Shown here: positions 15,296-17,217 of the stretch, piece after piece
Position numbering within the stretch: position 1 is the first letter of the stretch
Layout: each line of letters opens with the position of its first letter
Assembly: GCA_024645305.1 (NCBI GenBank)
Contig: JAHEFU010000033.1
Span: 1 to 17,217, forward strand
DNA: 17,217 bases
DNA from: Planctomycetales bacterium
GTDB lineage: Bacteria; 4484-113; JAFGCY01
Direction: 5' to 3'
Program-made: the position numbers and the translations under genes
The notes under the pieces: generated by a model
Told to the model about the DNA's origin: nothing
Database searches by the model: none
What the model saw: only the letters and a program-made list of their open reading frames with translations

Positions 15296-15310
15296 TCAAG
15301 AATGTCTTGA
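15296..15310. promoter_or_regulatory. Second 15-bp dyad upstream of the kinase
   Basis: TCAAGA-ATG-TCTTGA, 6-bp arms around three bases. Different arm sequence from the dyad 83 bp away, so if real it would bind a different protein. Seen directly; function inferred. Confidence 0.3.
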
Positions 15311-15596
15311 TTAGGGATGGCCCGGGACCAGCTGCAAGCAGATCCAGACTGGCCTGGGGATTGGCACGACCTGGCGGCAAGCTGCAGCATCCGCTTATTG
15401 CATCCGAAAGCGATTCTGAAGCTGACAACATTCACTCCTTGGCAATTATGGGTAAAACATTCTTGTAGAGCAACTCGAGGGATTACCGGCTGGACACGCA
15501 ACTATTTCCCCTGATTTGCGTCACGTATATTGATGGAGGGACGGAAGGGCCTGGCCATTCCCTGGGAAACGGTAAGTGAATCTTAGGAGGACTGGC

Positions 15597-16001
15597 ATGG
15601 ATCTATACCTGACCCGGCGGCTGGAGGCCGGCTTCGAAGAAACCCTGGACAGGCTGCGCCTGACCCTGCTCGCATATGGCTTCCGCCTGGAGTCCGAAGT
15701 GGCGGTTACCGCCGGCCTGCGAGGCCCGCTGGAACTGCCCTACCGGATCTTCGCGGTGAGCAATCCCGAGCTGGAATTCCCCGGCGGCATTGGTCCGGAA
15801 CCGGCCCCGCGCCTGCCCCTGCACATCGTCATCCAGCGCGACCGCCATGGCGCTATTGAGCTGAGTGCGATGGACCCTGTGAAGGTCATGCTGGCGGCGC
15901 TTGGCGACGGGCACAGGGAGGAGGCGGAACAGACCCGCGGCCGGATGATCAGGCTGCTGGATTCCCTCGTGGTGGCAGGCTCACCCGTGCAGGCTGCCTA
16001 G
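15597..16001 (+). CDS. DUF302 family protein
   Basis: 134 residues, no signal peptide, so cytoplasmic. The DUF302 pattern is clear: GFEETLDRLRLTLLAYGF (helix and strand; usual form SFDETVERVREALKEEGFGV), PYRIFAVSNPELEF (about 48-61; usual form PYRILGACNPPLA), PLHIVIQRDRHGAIELSAMDPVKVM (about 74-98; usual form VSAIDPEAMM). The Cys usually found in the CNP motif is Ser here, which removes a possible metal or thiol site. The family forms small dimers of unknown role. Start 15597 has AGGAGG 6 bases upstream; the in-frame GTG at 15576 would place that site inside the gene. The stop codon lies within a long hairpin. It faces the gene at 16201-16521. Confidence 0.87.
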   Translation: MDLYLTRRLEAGFEETLDRLRLTLLAYGFRLESEVAVTAGLRGPLELPYRIFAVSNPELEFPGGIGPEPAPRLPLHIVIQRDRHGAIELSAMDPVKVMLAALGDGHREEAEQTRGRMIRLLDSLVVAGSPVQAA

Positions 16002-16020
16002 GCTCGCCTGCACTCGGGTG
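15982..16020. other. Long interrupted hairpin over the DUF302 stop codon
   Basis: CACCCGTGCAGG (15982-15993) pairs with CCTGCA (16007-16012) plus CGGGTG (16015-16020), leaving a two-base CT bulge: 12 bp in all. The loop contains the palindrome GCCTAGGC (15996-16003), which includes the TAG stop. There is no T-tract, so it is more likely to stabilise the mRNA end or stop transcription with Rho than to act as a simple terminator. Confidence 0.45.
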
Positions 16021-16045
16021 TCAACGAGGTAGGTGATACGGCTTT

Positions 16046-16200
16046 GTTTAACCACAGAGGACACGAAGGGAAGAACGAGAATGAAGAATCCTTGTGGGCT
16101 TTGTGAGCTTAGTGGTTTGAAATCCCGGTGTTCTTCTTTGTCAGCTTCTCAGCTGACCTCCATGTTGCCGGTTTGCACCGGATCTCCGTGTTGCCTGAGC
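16046..16200. repeat. Degenerate CCACAGAGGACACGAAGG-type intergenic element
   Basis: The stretch starts TTTAACCACAGAGGACACGA and turns into an inverted, worn copy near 16092-16127 (CCTTGTGGGCTTTGTGAGC, then GTGGTTTGAAA). TTTAACCAC against GTGGTTTGAAA marks the two ends. The remainder up to 16200 contains TTGCCGGTTTGCACCGGATC, which recalls units in the 5101-5195 array. Sequences of this AACCACAGAGGACACGAAGG form are common between genes in various bacterial genomes; no function is known. A plus-strand reading frame through it has no protein-like character. Confidence 0.45.
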
Positions 16201-16521
16201 TCAGTACAAGTGCCAGGGCCAGTCGCCCTGCTGCAGGACTACCATCGTCATGCCGAGCATGATCATGAAGGTACTGACGGCCTGCAGGGTCATCAGGATC
16301 GGCAGCAGGCGGCCTTCCAGCAGCAGCAGACAGACCAGACAGAGGTGCGGCAGCAGGATCAGCGAGAGGGTCAGGGGATCCGAGTAGTCAATGATCTGCA
16401 CCGGATCGCCGGATAGCGTCGTGCTGTACTGCAGGGCGAAAATGGCGAATGTGCACAGCAGGGCAAATGCGCTGACGAAGGTCATCGCCCTGACGAAGAA
16501 GTCTCTTGTTTCCGCATCCAT
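16201..16521 (-). CDS. Small three-helix membrane protein, unknown function
   Basis: 106 residues. Short charged N-terminus (MDAETRDFFVR), then three hydrophobic segments at about 12-34, 50-69 and 73-95, separated by a polar loop (TLSGDPVQIIDYSDP) and a tight turn with Glu-Gly-Arg. This pattern is hard to get by chance and supports a real inner-membrane protein. I recognise no family. The ribosome binding site is weak (AGGA 12-13 bases before the ATG at 16521). It is 166 bp downstream of the ABC ATPase gene on the same strand; it might be cotranscribed, but it is too small for a standard ABC-2 permease. A hairpin in the gap (16601-16636) could separate the two. Confidence 0.65.
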   Translation of the reverse strand: MDAETRDFFVRAMTFVSAFALLCTFAIFALQYSTTLSGDPVQIIDYSDPLTLSLILLPHLCLVCLLLLEGRLLPILMTLQAVSTFMIMLGMTMVVLQQGDWPWHLY

Positions 16522-16600
16522 ATCAGACAGTTATTCCTGCGAAGTTGAAGCTTCCAGCTTCCCCCGGCGCTTGGCCGGCATTACATAGATCGGACAGAAC

Positions 16601-16636
16601 CCGGTATTTGAAAAAGTACTGGCTTTACAATACCGG
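16601..16636. terminator. Inverted repeat between the ABC ATPase and the three-helix gene
   Basis: CCGGTATT (16601-16608) and AATACCGG (16629-16636) are perfect 8-bp arms around a 20-base AT-rich loop. It begins about 50 bases after the ATPase stop on the minus strand. There is no T-tract after the stem, so a terminator role is possible but weakly supported; an operator for the downstream gene is an alternative. Confidence 0.35.
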
Positions 16637-16687
16637 TTTCTCTCGGACACAGTAATTCTCAGAATACCAGAGGATTCTAACAGAGAA

Positions 16688-17217
16688 TCACGCATCATTG
16701 CTATCAGACTGGAGCGGGGCCGCGCTTGTTTCAACCCCGCGCACATGCCCGACGGTGCGGATGAATTCGTGCTCCAGGCCATCCCAGTCAGGCCGGGCCT
16801 TGAGTTCCGCCATGCTGGCCTGCAGGCGGATCGTGCCCTGGTGGATGATGGCCAGGCTGGTGCAGAGCTTCTCCACCACCTCCATAACATGGCTGGAGAA
16901 CATGATGGTCACGCCCTCGCTGACGCGCTTTTGCAGCAGCAGCTTGATCTGGTGCGAGCTGACCGTGTCGATGCCGTTGAAGGGCTCGTCGAGGAACAGC
17001 ACCCGCGGTTCATGGATCAGGGCGCAGCCCAGCGCCACTTTCTTGCGCATGCCCTGGCTGAAATCCACGATCAGGCGGTCCCCGGCGTCACGCAGGTCCA
17101 GAAGCTCAATCAGTTCCTGGGCCCGCTCGCGGGCCAGCTGGCGCTCCAGGCCGTACAGCTGCCCGGTGAATTCCAGGTGCTCCGGGGCACTGAGGCGCTC
17201 GTAGAGCATCGGGTCCT
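16688..17217 (-). CDS. ABC transporter ATP-binding protein (N-terminus cut by window edge)
   Basis: About 176 codons are visible. The frame is open to the right edge (DPMLYERLSAPEHLEF is the usual segment just after the Q-loop region), so the gene starts outside and Walker A is not seen. Present: the ABC signature FSQGMRKKVALGCALIHEP (usual form LSGGMKQR), Walker B VLFLDEPFNGID, the D-loop and the H-loop His in FSSHVMEVVEKLC. The order and the LYERLSAPEHLEFTGQLYG segment are typical of ATPases of ABC-2-type exporters (drug, lipid or polysaccharide export). The signature's SGG is SQG here, a common tolerated change. A permease partner is not visible in this window; it may lie upstream, outside the edge. 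The C-terminal tail after the H-loop is about 70 residues, with no extra domain. Confidence 0.92.
   Translation of the reverse strand, partial: DPMLYERLSAPEHLEFTGQLYGLERQLARERAQELIELLDLRDAGDRLIVDFSQGMRKKVALGCALIHEPRVLFLDEPFNGIDTVSSHQIKLLLQKRVSEGVTIMFSSHVMEVVEKLCTSLAIIHQGTIRLQASMAELKARPDWDGLEHEFIRTVGHVRGVETSAAPLQSDSNDA

Larger units (their letters stand above)
15185..15596. other. Intergenic region between kinase and DUF302 genes
   Basis: About 410 bases without a supported gene, visibly more AT-rich than its surroundings at the kinase-proximal end. It holds the two dyads listed separately, a 9-bp direct repeat AATATGGAT (15201 and 15277), and TATAAT at 15231-15236 (plus strand) without a matching -35. 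Upstream of the kinase, TATTCT (15204-15199, minus) could be a -10. An open frame on the minus strand (15431 to 15132) has AAGGAG only 3 bases before its ATG and overlaps the kinase start; it has no recognisable features. Confidence 0.5.

Noticed and set aside
15132..15431. 99-codon minus-strand frame upstream of the kinase
   Set aside because: AAGGAG is only 3 bases before the ATG, the frame overlaps the kinase start and nothing in it is recognisable. It could be an upstream peptide, but support is too thin.
16033..16416. 127-codon plus-strand frame after the DUF302 gene
   Set aside because: First half runs through a degenerate repeat and the second half is antisense to the three-helix gene; no protein-like features.

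Overview
The window is GC-rich bacterial DNA with dense genes on both strands. Two signal-peptide lipoproteins, a periplasmic YceI-type protein and an ABC exporter ATPase point to a Gram-negative-type envelope. The C-terminal dockerin, DUF2207 and DUF502 proteins, PAS-rich kinase and degenerate intergenic repeats fit an environmental lineage outside the well-studied phyla. I cannot name the phylum from sequence alone. There are no rRNA or tRNA genes, CRISPR arrays or insertion sequences.

Layout, left to right. A DUF2207 membrane protein (minus, cut by the left edge) diverges from a complete pyruvate kinase gene (plus). Convergent with pyk is a two-gene minus-strand unit: an ECF sigma factor whose stop codon overlaps the start of a 598-residue membrane-anchored protein with a very long Leu/Glu-rich coiled coil, read here as its anti-sigma partner. 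A degenerate 7-bp-phased repeat array separates this unit from yceI (plus), which has a clear terminator. A small orphan lipoprotein (plus) follows and ends back to back with a DUF502 membrane protein (minus). Upstream on the minus strand lie a subtilisin-like lipoprotein with a dockerin, a YciI-like protein and a 1564-residue hybrid histidine kinase. On the far side of a roughly 410-bp gap holding two dyads is a DUF302 protein (plus), then a three-helix membrane protein and a truncated ABC ATPase (both minus).

Most genes are about envelope or environmental sensing: an ECF sigma/anti-sigma pair, a multi-PAS kinase with its own receiver domain, a surface protease and several membrane or secreted proteins of unknown role. 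Pyruvate kinase is the only central-metabolism gene. The kinase has no DNA-binding response regulator next to it, so its output partner lies elsewhere.

Most interesting points: the sigma-coupled coiled-coil protein with two well-placed ribosome binding sites; the kinase sensor built as 2 x 125 plus 5 x about 146 residues with exact spacing; the apparently leaderless DUF2207 gene; the lipoprotein-anchored dockerin protease; and several degenerate intergenic repeat families.
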